From: an uncultured Bacteroidales bacterium
GTDB lineage: Bacteria; Bacteroidota; Bacteroidia; Bacteroidales; FEN-979
Assembly (NCBI GenBank): GCA_903928285.1
Contig: CAIYQH010000573.1
Coordinates: forward strand, 1-13,733
DNA: 13,733 nt
Reading direction: 5' to 3'
Positions 1-9,015 of the stretch are shown here, one piece after another (positions within the stretch are counted from its first letter, which is position 1; every line of letters starts with the position of its first letter). The translations under genes and the position numbers were made by a program. Below the pieces are notes generated by a model. The model was not told where the DNA came from, made no database searches, and saw only the letters and a program-made list of their open reading frames with translations.

Positions 1-1268
1 TCCTACTCAAGAACGGCACCTTCATCGACTGGCAAACGCTGGAATTCAGGCAGACCGACATACTCGTGGAACCAGGTGTTGCCGATACCCTCGCTTTCCC
101 TGACCCCCTTCAGGCAGCACAGTCCGGAAGCCGGATTGACAAAACCATCGACTGCACCGGGAGATTCATCACCCGGTCGTTTGTCAACGGGCATCACCAT
201 GTCTATTCGGCCCTGGCACGCGGGATGCCTGCGCCAAAGAAGGGTCCTGTCAATTTTCCGGAGATCCTCCGGTATGTCTGGTGGACCCTTGACAAGGCCC
301 TCGACCCCGCCATGATCAGGGCCAGTGCCCTGGTTACGGCCATCGCCTGCGCGAAAAGGGGTGTTACCTTCGTCATCGATCACCACGCCTCTCCCTTTGC
401 AGTGGAGAGAAGCCTGGAGGTTATAGCCCAGGCCTTCGACACCGTGGGCATCGGCCACCTGCTGTGCTATGAAATTTCCGACCGCGACGGGAAGGAGATT
501 GCCGCAAAGGGACTCGCTGAAACCGAAGCCTATCTTGGGCAGCGTCAGGGACTGGTGGGGTTGCACGCCTCTTTCACCATCGGGGATCAAACCCTGAAAC
601 AGGCAGTAGATCTGGCTACACAAACCCATTCAGGGATCCATATCCATGTGGCTGAAGATCTATCGGATGAAGAACATTGCCTGGAGCATTACCATACCCG
701 GATAATCGGTCGGCTGGCCGATGCCGGTGTGTTGCAGTTTCCCGCCACCATCCTGGCCCATTGTCTCCACCTCGATGACCACGAACGCGGGCTGGTGGAA
801 GGCTCTCCGGCATGGGTGGTTCAGAATATGGAGAGCAACCTGAACAATGGCGTCGGTTTTTTCAATTCAAAAGGACTGGGAACCAGGATCATGCTGGGTA
901 CCGACGGGATGCACAGCGACATGCTCCGGAGTGCCGGATCTGCCTTTTTTGCAGGGCACAACTTTGATTCAATGGATTATACCACAGCATACCAACGGTT
1001 AAGGAACGGACATCACTATCTTCAGTCAAACAGGTTTACAGGCGACAGCAGCAACAACCTGGTCGTTTTTGACTATGATACGCCGACTCCCTTCAACAGG
1101 GATAACTTTTACGGTCATTTCCTCTTTGGTTTGGAAGCCAGGCATATCACCCATGTCATTTCACAGGGCAGGCTGATTGTTGACGATGGCAACGTGATTT
1201 CCGCTGATGAAGAGGAAATTCTGAAAGATGCCCGGGAACAGGCCGGAAGATTATGGAAACGCTTATAA
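1..1268 (+). CDS. ssnA: SsnA-type amidohydrolase, 5'-truncated
   Basis: Metal-dependent amidohydrolase of the SsnA/chlorohydrolase group, expected to hydrolyse a C-N bond of a purine-derived heterocycle in the cytoplasm. The frame is open from nt 3, which reads LLKNGTFIDW, the usual first beta-strand of these enzymes. The true start therefore lies just outside the window, and the GTG at 66 is not it. About 421 codons are present, so probably only a few residues are missing. Visible metal-site motifs are the HHH in NGHHHVYSALARG (192-200; HxH), HIHVAE (639-656), AHCLH (756-770) and GTDGMHSD, whose Asp codon is 903-905. The gene ends in TAA 7 bp before the hydantoinase start, so the two form an operon. 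SsnA in E. coli belongs to the xdh-yge-ygf-ssnA purine cluster. A guanine deaminase-like or other chlorohydrolase-like role is the alternative, but the neighbours favour SsnA. Confidence 0.85.
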   Translation, partial: LLKNGTFIDWQTLEFRQTDILVEPGVADTLAFPDPLQAAQSGSRIDKTIDCTGRFITRSFVNGHHHVYSALARGMPAPKKGPVNFPEILRYVWWTLDKALDPAMIRASALVTAIACAKRGVTFVIDHHASPFAVERSLEVIAQAFDTVGIGHLLCYEISDRDGKEIAAKGLAETEAYLGQRQGLVGLHASFTIGDQTLKQAVDLATQTHSGIHIHVAEDLSDEEHCLEHYHTRIIGRLADAGVLQFPATILAHCLHLDDHERGLVEGSPAWVVQNMESNLNNGVGFFNSKGLGTRIMLGTDGMHSDMLRSAGSAFFAGHNFDSMDYTTAYQRLRNGHHYLQSNRFTGDSSNNLVVFDYDTPTPFNRDNFYGHFLFGLEARHITHVISQGRLIVDDGNVISADEEEILKDAREQAGRLWKRL

Positions 1269-1275
1269 CCGCCTT

Positions 1276-2610
1276 ATGACCCCCTGCCTGATCCTGAACG
1301 GAACCGTCGTAACCACTGAAACCTGCAACCGGGAAGATATCGCGGTTGACAAAGGGATCATCGCAGCCGTGGGGAAACTTGATCCGGCACTGTATCCGGG
1401 GCACACCGTCATTGATGCCGGTAGAAAGTTTGTGCTGCCAGGAGGGTTTGATCCGCATGTTCATTTTGCCTTGCCTACGCCGGCGGGAAATTCGTGCGAC
1501 GATTTCAGGTCGGGCAGCCTCGCAGCCTTGTCGGGAGGAACAACATTTTTCATGGATTTTGTCACCCCCCGCCGAGGCCAGCGGCTGATGGATGCCTTGC
1601 GCAAAAGGCGGGCCGAAGCTTCCTCATCGCTTGCCGGATATGGCCTGCATGTGGGGATCAGTGAATGGAACAGCGAGGTTGCATCCGAAGTTGTTACCTG
1701 TATGGAGAAGGAGGGTATCCGTTCCTTTAAGGCTTACCTCGCCTATCGCGAATCAATCGGCATCAACGCGGATGAACTCTGCCGGCTGATGCAGGTTGTG
1801 GGTCCCCGAGGAGGGGTGGTGATGGTCCACTGTGAGGATGGAGCGATGATTGCCCGGCTGCAGCAGGAGTTCCTTGCCAATGGCTTGTTGCAGGCGCGAT
1901 ACCATGCCCTGTCGCACCCGTCTGAAGCGGAGATCAGGGCGATCGGCAAGGTGATTGAATTGTCAGCCAAAACAGGCTGCCAGGCCTATATTGTACATAC
2001 CTCGACGCGTCAGGGGGCAGAGGCCATTTCAAAAGCAAAACAGGATGGGATAACGGTTTCGGGAGAGACCTGCCCGCAGTACCTGTTGCTGGATGATTCG
2101 GTCTATGGCCTGTCAGATGACCTGCAGGTAATGCCCTATATCATCTCCCCGCCCCTGCGCACCAGGGACGATCAGCAAAGGTTGTGGGCCGGACTGTCCG
2201 ACGGCACCTTCGATGTGGTGGCCACCGACCACTGCCCCTTTCATCTGATCGGCCAGAAAGATTGCGGTATTCATAATTTTACGCAGATTCCCAATGGTGC
2301 CGGGGGTGTTGAACACAGGGTGGGATTGCTATACACATATGGCGTTCTGTCAAATAAAATCAACATGAGTCAACTGGTAAATCTGGTATCCGCGCGCCCT
2401 GCGGAGATCTTTGGTTACGGCGACCGCAAAGGCAAACTTTTGCCCGGTTTTGATGCCGACCTGGTGATCTGGGATCCGGGAATAAAAACAGTAATCTCCG
2501 CGAAGACTCACCTCTCCCGGGGTGATTCGGAGATCTATGAAGGGTTCCCCATCCGCGGCGGAGCCTCATTGGTGATGATGGGGGGCGAGTTCGTCGCAAA
2601 GAAAAGCTGA
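1276..2610 (+). CDS. hyuA: Dihydropyrimidinase / D-hydantoinase (HyuA-type)
   Basis: Cyclic-amide hydrolase of the dihydropyrimidinase/hydantoinase family (444 aa), expected to open a hydantoin- or dihydropyrimidine-like ring to an N-carbamoyl acid. Counting from ATG 1276, the full binuclear metal site is present: H61 and H63 (GFDPHVHF), K152 (SFKAYLAY, the lysine normally carbamylated), H185 (VMVHCEDG), H241 (YIVHTSTR) and D318 (ATDHCPF). An in-frame ATG at 1228 lies inside ssnA. ATG 1276 is preferred because family proteins start just before the LILNGTVV strand and because it falls 7 bp after the ssnA stop. No clear Shine-Dalgarno is seen. E. coli hyuA sits in the same purine cluster as ssnA, ygeW and ygeY, so a role in purine-ring breakdown is more likely than pyrimidine catabolism. 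It converges with ygeW, only 11 bp away. Confidence 0.9.
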   Translation: MTPCLILNGTVVTTETCNREDIAVDKGIIAAVGKLDPALYPGHTVIDAGRKFVLPGGFDPHVHFALPTPAGNSCDDFRSGSLAALSGGTTFFMDFVTPRRGQRLMDALRKRRAEASSSLAGYGLHVGISEWNSEVASEVVTCMEKEGIRSFKAYLAYRESIGINADELCRLMQVVGPRGGVVMVHCEDGAMIARLQQEFLANGLLQARYHALSHPSEAEIRAIGKVIELSAKTGCQAYIVHTSTRQGAEAISKAKQDGITVSGETCPQYLLLDDSVYGLSDDLQVMPYIISPPLRTRDDQQRLWAGLSDGTFDVVATDHCPFHLIGQKDCGIHNFTQIPNGAGGVEHRVGLLYTYGVLSNKINMSQLVNLVSARPAEIFGYGDRKGKLLPGFDADLVIWDPGIKTVISAKTHLSRGDSEIYEGFPIRGGASLVMMGGEFVAKKS

Positions 2611-2621
2611 AAGATAGTAAG

Positions 2622-3803
2622 TTACTGAACCCTTTTTTTCTCACCGGATAACATTGCATGCAGAAGTCCGGCAGGATCTTCAAACCGGTTTGTCAGCATC
2701 ATGGCTGCAATGATATAGGGTTTAAATCCTGCCTGCTTATAAAGGGGAACCCTGTAGCGCTCAAACACGGTGGCGGCGACCTCTCCTTCATTGCAGGAAA
2801 CGCCCGATATGTCGGCCGGCAAACAATGCATATAGAGGGCCTTTCCATCTCTGGTAAGGCTCATTTTTTCTTCGATACATTCCCAGTTTTTGTGCTTTGC
2901 ATTGTTGGCCAGGCACTCCATTTCCAGTCCCTTCAGCCCGTCATGATCGTTGCTCCTGAGCAGTACGGTACGGCGCTGCATCACATGGAAAGGGGCCCAG
3001 CTTTTAGGGTAAATGATATCGGCTCCCGAAAATGCCTCTTCCATGTTATTGACTACCCGGAATTGTCCGCCACTGACGGCTGCCTGGTTGCCGGCCATTT
3101 CAACGACTTCAGGAATGAGCCCGTAGCCTTCAGGGTAGGCGAGGTCAACCTGCATGCCGAACCGGGTGAGCAGCCCGATGATCCCCTGGGGAACCGAGAG
3201 CGGTTTTCCATAACTTGGGGAGTAGGCCCAGGTCATGGCGATCTTTTTGCCTTTTAACGCCTCCAGCGAGCCAAAAACGTTTTTCAGGTGCAGCAGGTCG
3301 GCCATCGATTGGGTCGGATGGTCGATATCGCACTGCAGGTTGATGATCCCGGGCCGCCGGGGAAGCACGCCGTCGGCAAACGCTTCGTCGAGTGCGGCTC
3401 CGACCTCGCGCATGTAGGTATTGCCCGCGCGCAGGAACATGTCGTCGCGGATTCCGATGATGTCGCTGAGAAAGGAGATCATGGCGGAGGTTTCGCGCAC
3501 GGTTTCGCCATGGGCGATCTGGGATTTGCCCTCGTCGAGATCCTGTACGGCCAGGCCAAGAAGGTTGGCGGCAGAAGCAAATGAAAACCGCGTACGGGTC
3601 GAATTGTCGCGGAACTGCGAGATAGCCAGCCCCGAATCGAAGCAGCGCGGTGAGATATTCCGGTCGCGGAGCATCTTCAGGTCTTCGGCGACGGTTAAAA
3701 TGGTACCAAGTTCTTCGGGATTTTTTTCCCAGGTTAACAGGAAATCCTTCCCATAGAGACCTGCATTGGATGCGCCGGTTTTTGTCATCAAATCATTCAT
3801 CAT
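2622..3803 (-). CDS. ygeW: YgeW-type knotted carbamoyltransferase
   Basis: Member of the aspartate/ornithine carbamoyltransferase fold, of the YgeW subgroup (393 aa against about 310-340 aa for ordinary OTC/ATC). Carbamoyl-phosphate motifs are visible: DNSTRTRFSF (STRTR at residues 68-72), HPTQ at 162-165 and HCLPAD at 326-331. The long insert around residues 190-300 and the C-terminal YKQAGFKPYIIAAMML are consistent with YgeW and the knotted AOTC/SOTC group. The E. coli enzyme has no firmly assigned substrate. In the purine cluster it is thought to act on a ureido/carbamoyl intermediate, possibly releasing carbamoyl phosphate for ATP formation. It is the last gene of the minus-strand series. 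The 143-bp gap from ygeY is longer than a typical intra-operon gap and shows no convincing promoter box. Starts at residues 2 or 6 are possible alternatives to the ATG at 3803. Confidence 0.88.
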   Translation of the reverse strand: MMNDLMTKTGASNAGLYGKDFLLTWEKNPEELGTILTVAEDLKMLRDRNISPRCFDSGLAISQFRDNSTRTRFSFASAANLLGLAVQDLDEGKSQIAHGETVRETSAMISFLSDIIGIRDDMFLRAGNTYMREVGAALDEAFADGVLPRRPGIINLQCDIDHPTQSMADLLHLKNVFGSLEALKGKKIAMTWAYSPSYGKPLSVPQGIIGLLTRFGMQVDLAYPEGYGLIPEVVEMAGNQAAVSGGQFRVVNNMEEAFSGADIIYPKSWAPFHVMQRRTVLLRSNDHDGLKGLEMECLANNAKHKNWECIEEKMSLTRDGKALYMHCLPADISGVSCNEGEVAATVFERYRVPLYKQAGFKPYIIAAMMLTNRFEDPAGLLHAMLSGEKKRVQ

Positions 3804-3946
3804 CGTAATCTGTTATGTTTTTTTTACTTAAAAATCACATTTATCCCTTTTGCATTACCAGTGTGGGTGACAGCGAGGTATTTGGTCCGGCAGATGGCTG
3901 AAACACAGTAAAGCTTGCAGAGTATGAAAATAGCTGCTCAACTTGT

Positions 3947-5140
3947 TTATTCCGACAGGTAATAGGCCAGTGCTGCATAAAAGGCCGAGGCGGTGACCAG
4001 GTCGCCCACCGGCACCTTTTCATCGGGGGCATGGGCCAGTACCTCGTTGCCGGGGCCGAACCCGATGCAGGGGATCCTGTAATAACCATTGATGGTAACA
4101 CCGTTGGTCGAGAAGGTCCATTTATCGGTCAGTGGCTCTCTGCCGAACAGCCCGGCAAAGGCCTCCTGTGCGCGCACCACCAGGTGATGATCCTCCTCGA
4201 TTTTCCAGGTGGGGTAATATTTCTCCATGCCATAACGCAGTCCGGTGTAGGCCGTTTCCTCGTATTGCAGCACTTCTACCCTGGCATCCATATCCTTTAC
4301 GATCTCCATGATCTCAGCCACAGCCGATTCTTTGGTTTCACCCCAGGTAAGCCGCCGGTCGAGATGGATCCTTGCATAGTCGGCAACGGCGCACAGGGAA
4401 GGGCTTCCCGAAACGAACTCCGAGATGGTCACGCTGCCCTTTCCAAGAAAATCGTCGGATTTGAGCCGTTCATTCAGTTTCTCAACCTCAAGGCAGGCCC
4501 GTGAAGCCATATAGATCGCGTTTTTGCCACGCTCGGGTGCAGAACCGTGCGATGAGATACCCGCAAAGGTCACGGAAATCTCCATCCTGCCCCTGTGGCC
4601 GCGGTAGATGTTGAGGTTGGTGGGTTCGGTGATCACCACGAAATCGGGGATGAGCTTTTCCTCTTCCACCAGGTATTTCCAGCAAAGCCCGTCGCAATCC
4701 TCTTCGATGACAGTCCCGGTGAAGTAGATCGTCATGTCACGGTCAAAGGCAAGCTCTTTGAGGATGCGGCCTGCCGTGACAAATGCGGCCGGACCGCCTT
4801 TCTGGTCGACGGTTCCGCGGCCATAAATGTAGCCGTTTTTGATCTTGCCCGAAAAGGGATCACTGCTCCAGTTGGCCAGGTTGCCGGTATCGACCGTGTC
4901 GATATGGCCATCAAAGGCCAGGATCTTTTTGCCATTCCCGATCCGGCCTATCACATTTCCCAGCCCGTCAATCCTGGCGTCATCAAAGCCGGCTTCCTCC
5001 ATTTGGCGTTTCAGCTCCAGGGCCACGGCTTTTTCAGCGGTGCTGAGCGATTTGATTTTCACAAGCCGGGAAAGGTTGTCTGCGGTTATTTCTTCGTATT
5101 TTGCTGCGAGTTCGTTGATCTTTAATAAGATGTCTTTCAT
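3947..5140 (-). CDS. ygeY: YgeY-type M20 family metallohydrolase
   Basis: Zinc-dependent hydrolase of the M20 peptidase/deacylase family (397 aa), closest in look to YgeY, which is annotated in databases as a selenium-metabolism-associated hydrolase. Visible catalytic and metal residues are H79 and D81 (FDGHIDTVD), D112 (GRGTVDQKGG), E146-E147 (TVIEEDCDG), E172 (TEPTNL) and H370 (LAHAPDE). H198 in GISSHGSAPERG marks the inserted dimerisation domain. Relatives include ArgE, DapE and allantoate amidohydrolase. A role in hydrolysing an acyclic amide or ureido intermediate of purine breakdown fits the neighbourhood but is inference. The gene lies 83 bp downstream of xanthine dehydrogenase on the same strand and 143 bp upstream of ygeW. 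No signal peptide is seen, so the product is cytoplasmic. Confidence 0.88.
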   Translation of the reverse strand: MKDILLKINELAAKYEEITADNLSRLVKIKSLSTAEKAVALELKRQMEEAGFDDARIDGLGNVIGRIGNGKKILAFDGHIDTVDTGNLANWSSDPFSGKIKNGYIYGRGTVDQKGGPAAFVTAGRILKELAFDRDMTIYFTGTVIEEDCDGLCWKYLVEEEKLIPDFVVITEPTNLNIYRGHRGRMEISVTFAGISSHGSAPERGKNAIYMASRACLEVEKLNERLKSDDFLGKGSVTISEFVSGSPSLCAVADYARIHLDRRLTWGETKESAVAEIMEIVKDMDARVEVLQYEETAYTGLRYGMEKYYPTWKIEEDHHLVVRAQEAFAGLFGREPLTDKWTFSTNGVTINGYYRIPCIGFGPGNEVLAHAPDEKVPVGDLVTASAFYAALAYYLSE

Positions 5141-5223
5141 AGTATGGAGAAGTATAGGTTTTTGGTTCCAGGATTGGTTTCTTAATGTATAAGGAAGCCC
5201 CTGATAACCGGATTATTTCAATA

Positions 5224-8200
5224 TTATTTTATTTTTTCTGCCGAAAGCAGGATTACCTCCCCGGTGGCGGGCAGCGAAAATTCAGGTTCCTTCCCGTGGT
5301 TCCCGATGGCCGAAATGGAATCCTTGATCGCCAGCCAGACCGACAACCCCAGCATGAAGGGAGGTTCTCCAACGGCTTTGCTCCTGCGGATGGTTCCCGG
5401 GTTGGGAACATCCCGGAGGAGATCAACCCTGAAATCCAGCGGAATATCATGAATGGTAGGGATCTTGTATGTATCGGGTGAATGGGTTAGCAGCTTCCCG
5501 TCAGGGTCCCATTTGATCTCTTCCGTAGTGCACCAGCCCATGCCCTGGATAAATCCCCCCTCGATCTGGCCGCGGTCGATGGCCTCATGGATCGAATCAC
5601 CCGCATCATGCAGGATATCGGTTCTCAGGAGGGTGTGGCCGCCCGTGAGGATGTCGGTAACAACCTCCGATACCGCCATGCCATAGGCAAAATAGTGAAA
5701 GGGGTTCCCCTGCCCGGTCTCCCGGTCAAAAAAGATGCCCGGCGTTTTATAAAAACCGGTGCTGCCCAGGCTCACCTGGCGCAGTCGGGCAAGATCGCAC
5801 AACCTGCTGAATGCAATCTTTTCGTTGGACTCGTGCCTGTCAAAGACCTGGTTATTCTCAAACACCATGTTTTCAGCCAGGAAGGTTTTTCCCGGGTGCT
5901 GCTCCGTCAATTCATCGGCTGCCACCCGGCTTAGCCTTGATTTCAGGATGTCGATGGCATTTTTCACCGCCATGCCGTTCAGGTCGCTGCCCGTGGAGGC
6001 GGCGGTGGGAGAGGTGTTTGGGACTTTGGAGGTGTTGGTGGCGTTAACCTTTACATGTTCGGGGGAGATCCCCAGTTCCGAAGAGGCGATCTGTACGATT
6101 TTGGTGTGCAGTCCCTGTCCCATCTCGGTGCCGCCGTGGTTGACCAGCAGTGTGCCGTCGGTATAGATGTTGACCAGGGCCCCGGCCTGGTTGAGAAACG
6201 AGGTGGTGAAGGATATCCCGAATTTCACAGGGGTTAGGGCCATCCCCCTTTTATAGAATTTGTTCTCCGCGTTGAACCGGTTTATCGCCATCCTTCTTTG
6301 TTCATACCCTGAGGTTGCCATCAGTTCATGAAACATCCTTGCGAGGTGGTTGTTTTCTACCTTCTGGCCATAAGGGGTCAGGTTTCGCGGATCAGGACTG
6401 TAAAAGTTCATCTGGCGGATGGCGGCGGCATCTTTTTTCAGGTAACGGGCGATGCGGTCGATGGCGTTTTCGATAACGGCCATTCCCTGCGGGCCTCCGA
6501 AACCCCGGAAGGCGGTATTTGACGGAAGATTGGTCTTCCATGCCTGGCCGGTGATCAGCACATGGGGCAGGAAATAGGCATTGTCGGCATGCAGCATGGC
6601 CCTTTCGAGGATGGCCTTCGACAAATCGGTGGCGGAGCCTGCATCTGAATTCAGCTCCACCTTGTAGGCGAGGATCCGGCCTTCAGCGTCAAAACCCACG
6701 CTGTAGCGCGAAAGGAACCTGTGTCGTTTGCCGGTCATGATCTGGTCGTCATCGCGGCAAAGCTGGATTCTGACGGGCTGGCGTGTTGCATGGGCCAGCA
6801 GCGCCGACCAGGCGGCCACATGGTTTCCCTGGGTCTCTTTGCCTCCGAATGCGCCGCCGATTCGCTTGACCTCCACCTCGACTTCGTTTTTCGCGATACC
6901 CAGCACTTCAGCCACAATGGCCTGCGTCTCGGCAGGGTTCTGGGTAGAGGAATGCATCATCATCTCCTTTCCTTCGCCTGGTATGGCAAGCGCCGACTGG
7001 GTTTCGAGGTACCAGTGTTCCTGTGCGCCTGTTTTCAGTTCTCCTGTGAACACATGTGGTGCCCGGGCCATGACTTCATCAGGGTTTCCGCGTATAATTT
7101 TCCGCTGAGTTATGATGATACTGTTGGCTGTCATGGCAGATTCAATATCCAGGATCGCAGGCAGTGGTTCGTAATCAATGGTGATCAGTTTTTCCGCCTC
7201 CACGGCAGCCTCATCATCTTCTGCCGCAATGAGTGCAATGGCCTGCCCGATAAAGCAAACCTCCTTTTCGGCCAGACAGGGTTCGTCGCTGATCACGGGG
7301 CCCATCTGGTTTTCACCGGGAATATCCTTTGCCGTGAGGATGCACTTAACCCCCTTAACCAGCAACGCCCTGGTAAGATCAATATTTTTGAGAAGCGCAT
7401 GGGCCTGTTTACTGTAAACCACTTTTCCCGTGAGCAGTTGTCCGTTTACCGGGATATCACCGATGAATACCGAATCGCCGGTGACATGTTTCGCACAGGT
7501 ATCATCGAGGGCCCTGGCAGGTTCAGGTTTTCTGACCGCACCGGTTATCCTTTCGAAAAAAGGCGGAGTGTCGGTAAAAAATTTCAGCAACAGGCGGCTC
7601 CCGGCAACCTTCCGGTAGGCGGCACCCGCCCGTGCATCGGAGATGGGTGAAAACTCCTCTTCCAGCAGGGCCATGGCCTGGCTGATTACCTCGGAATTCC
7701 ACTCCCGGCCTGACAGGAACGTTTCGGTACGGTATGCCCTTTTTGGCATCTCCGCCATTCCCCCGTATGCGAGGATAACATCCTTGACAAGACCGTTGCG
7801 AAGGGTCAGGCTGAAGGCGGCGCTCACGGTTGAAATATCGAGTCCGGTGCGCTTTGAGATCTTATAGGATTCGATGCGGATGTCAGTTCCGGGTTTCGGA
7901 ATGCGAATGGCGGTAATGAGTTCACCGGCTTCCAGCCTTGTTTTGCGGTAGCCGGTAATAAAATCTTTCATGCCGATGACCCTTTCCGAACGCAGCGAGC
8001 TTACCACGATTTCAGCTTTGAAAGCCATCAGCAACGGCAGGGTATCGCCGATAGGAGAGGCCGAACCGATATTTCCTCCGACTGTGGCGACATTCCTGAT
8101 CTGCAGCGAGCCGAACCGGCTCAGGATCTTATGCAGGGCCGGTAATCTTTCGGCAGAAAAGGATTTAACCATCTCCATGGTCTGGCCGGCACCGATCGCG

Positions 8201-9015
8201 AAGTGATCGCCCTCCTGCCTGCAGTATTTCAACTCCTCAACGCCCGAAAGGTCTATCACCAGCGGCAGGAGTTCATGGTTTTTCGTTTGCCGCAGCGCCA
8301 CATCGGTAGAGCCGTTGATCACGGTTGCCAGAGGAAATTCACTGCGCAGGCGCAAGGCTTCGGCAAGGGTAAAAGGTTTAAACCAGGTTTGATGCGGGGT
8401 CCTGAATTCCATGGTGGCCCGGTTTTCCCCGATGGTTTTCAGCATTCCGGCAATCACGGCTTCATTGGCCGAAAAATGGTCGGAACGGGTCTCAGTGCCT
8501 GTTTGCTCAGCAGCATCCAGGATGGACTGGTAACCGGTACACCGGCAGAGGTTGCCGGTTAGGGCATCTTCGATGATCTCACGGCCGGGATTGTTATGGT
8601 TTTTAAACAGGCCGAAAAGGGACATTACTACCCCTGGTGTACAAAAGCCGCACTGACTGCCGTTTGATCCGACCATCAGCCGCTGAACAGGATGGAGCAC
8701 CACTTGATTTTTACTGCGAAGGGCAAGGTTCTCAATGGTTATCAGCTGTTTCCCATGAATCATGGGAAGAAATACAAGGCAGCTGTCGACCGTGTGGTAA
8801 ACCAGGTTGCCGTTTGGCGTCAATTCTGCAACCACAACGGTGCAGGCGCCGCAGTCGCCTTCGGCGCAGCCCTCTTTAACCCCTTTATGGCCGGGGACAG
8901 AGCGCAGATAATTTAAAACAGTTGTTGTTGGTTTCAGCCTGTGTGAACTCCGAAAATCAATTTCGACGATGCGGTCATCAAGGACAAACCGGACGGTATG
9001 AGGAATTCCGTTCAC
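5224..9015 (-). CDS. xdh: Single-chain xanthine dehydrogenase (2Fe-2S/FAD/Mo fusion)
   Basis: A 1263-aa molybdenum hydroxylase with all three modules in one chain, as in animal XDH. Bacterial forms usually split into XdhA and XdhB. Residues 1-170 hold two 2Fe-2S clusters: C50, C55, C58, C79, then C122, C125, C157, C159. Residues about 200-490 are the FAD domain (NGSTDV at 234-239, TVGGNIGSASPIGDTLPL from 311). Residues about 510-1263 are the Mo domain. Residues matching bovine XDH catalytic positions are Q692, E727 in GGKE (bovine E802), R837 in AFRGFGG (bovine R880), F936 in KFGISF (bovine F1009) and E1217 in VGEPP (bovine E1261), so true purine specificity is likely. The bovine F914 position is probably Y882 (TPYGQ), which I believe is common in bacterial enzymes. 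It starts with GTG, and no upstream in-frame ATG or GTG exists before the frame becomes implausible. The start overlaps a 46-codon ORF by 4 bp. It may oxidise xanthine or, anaerobically, work on urate in reverse. Confidence 0.95.
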   Translation of the reverse strand: MNGIPHTVRFVLDDRIVEIDFRSSHRLKPTTTVLNYLRSVPGHKGVKEGCAEGDCGACTVVVAELTPNGNLVYHTVDSCLVFLPMIHGKQLITIENLALRSKNQVVLHPVQRLMVGSNGSQCGFCTPGVVMSLFGLFKNHNNPGREIIEDALTGNLCRCTGYQSILDAAEQTGTETRSDHFSANEAVIAGMLKTIGENRATMEFRTPHQTWFKPFTLAEALRLRSEFPLATVINGSTDVALRQTKNHELLPLVIDLSGVEELKYCRQEGDHFAIGAGQTMEMVKSFSAERLPALHKILSRFGSLQIRNVATVGGNIGSASPIGDTLPLLMAFKAEIVVSSLRSERVIGMKDFITGYRKTRLEAGELITAIRIPKPGTDIRIESYKISKRTGLDISTVSAAFSLTLRNGLVKDVILAYGGMAEMPKRAYRTETFLSGREWNSEVISQAMALLEEEFSPISDARAGAAYRKVAGSRLLLKFFTDTPPFFERITGAVRKPEPARALDDTCAKHVTGDSVFIGDIPVNGQLLTGKVVYSKQAHALLKNIDLTRALLVKGVKCILTAKDIPGENQMGPVISDEPCLAEKEVCFIGQAIALIAAEDDEAAVEAEKLITIDYEPLPAILDIESAMTANSIIITQRKIIRGNPDEVMARAPHVFTGELKTGAQEHWYLETQSALAIPGEGKEMMMHSSTQNPAETQAIVAEVLGIAKNEVEVEVKRIGGAFGGKETQGNHVAAWSALLAHATRQPVRIQLCRDDDQIMTGKRHRFLSRYSVGFDAEGRILAYKVELNSDAGSATDLSKAILERAMLHADNAYFLPHVLITGQAWKTNLPSNTAFRGFGGPQGMAVIENAIDRIARYLKKDAAAIRQMNFYSPDPRNLTPYGQKVENNHLARMFHELMATSGYEQRRMAINRFNAENKFYKRGMALTPVKFGISFTTSFLNQAGALVNIYTDGTLLVNHGGTEMGQGLHTKIVQIASSELGISPEHVKVNATNTSKVPNTSPTAASTGSDLNGMAVKNAIDILKSRLSRVAADELTEQHPGKTFLAENMVFENNQVFDRHESNEKIAFSRLCDLARLRQVSLGSTGFYKTPGIFFDRETGQGNPFHYFAYGMAVSEVVTDILTGGHTLLRTDILHDAGDSIHEAIDRGQIEGGFIQGMGWCTTEEIKWDPDGKLLTHSPDTYKIPTIHDIPLDFRVDLLRDVPNPGTIRRSKAVGEPPFMLGLSVWLAIKDSISAIGNHGKEPEFSLPATGEVILLSAEKIK

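Noticed and set aside
66..1268. GTG at 66 as the start of ssnA
   Set aside because: The frame is open to the window edge and the upstream codons encode the family's N-terminal strand (LLKNGTFIDW).
2658..3257. + strand ORF of 199 codons opposite ygeW
   Set aside because: It is a shadow of the well-supported carbamoyltransferase and shows no motif of its own.
4031..5125. Two + strand ORFs (157 and 176 codons) opposite ygeY
   Set aside because: They are antisense to conserved M20 metal-site motifs, with no recognisable domains and no promoter.
5141..5223. Short palindrome-like ATAACCGGATTAT between xdh and ygeY
   Set aside because: It is too short and imperfect to call an operator or terminator.
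6721..7650. Long + strand ORF (309 codons) inside xanthine dehydrogenase
   Set aside because: It is fully antisense to a gene with every catalytic motif in place. Its translation is rich in C, F, G and H with no family look, as expected for a codon-bias shadow.
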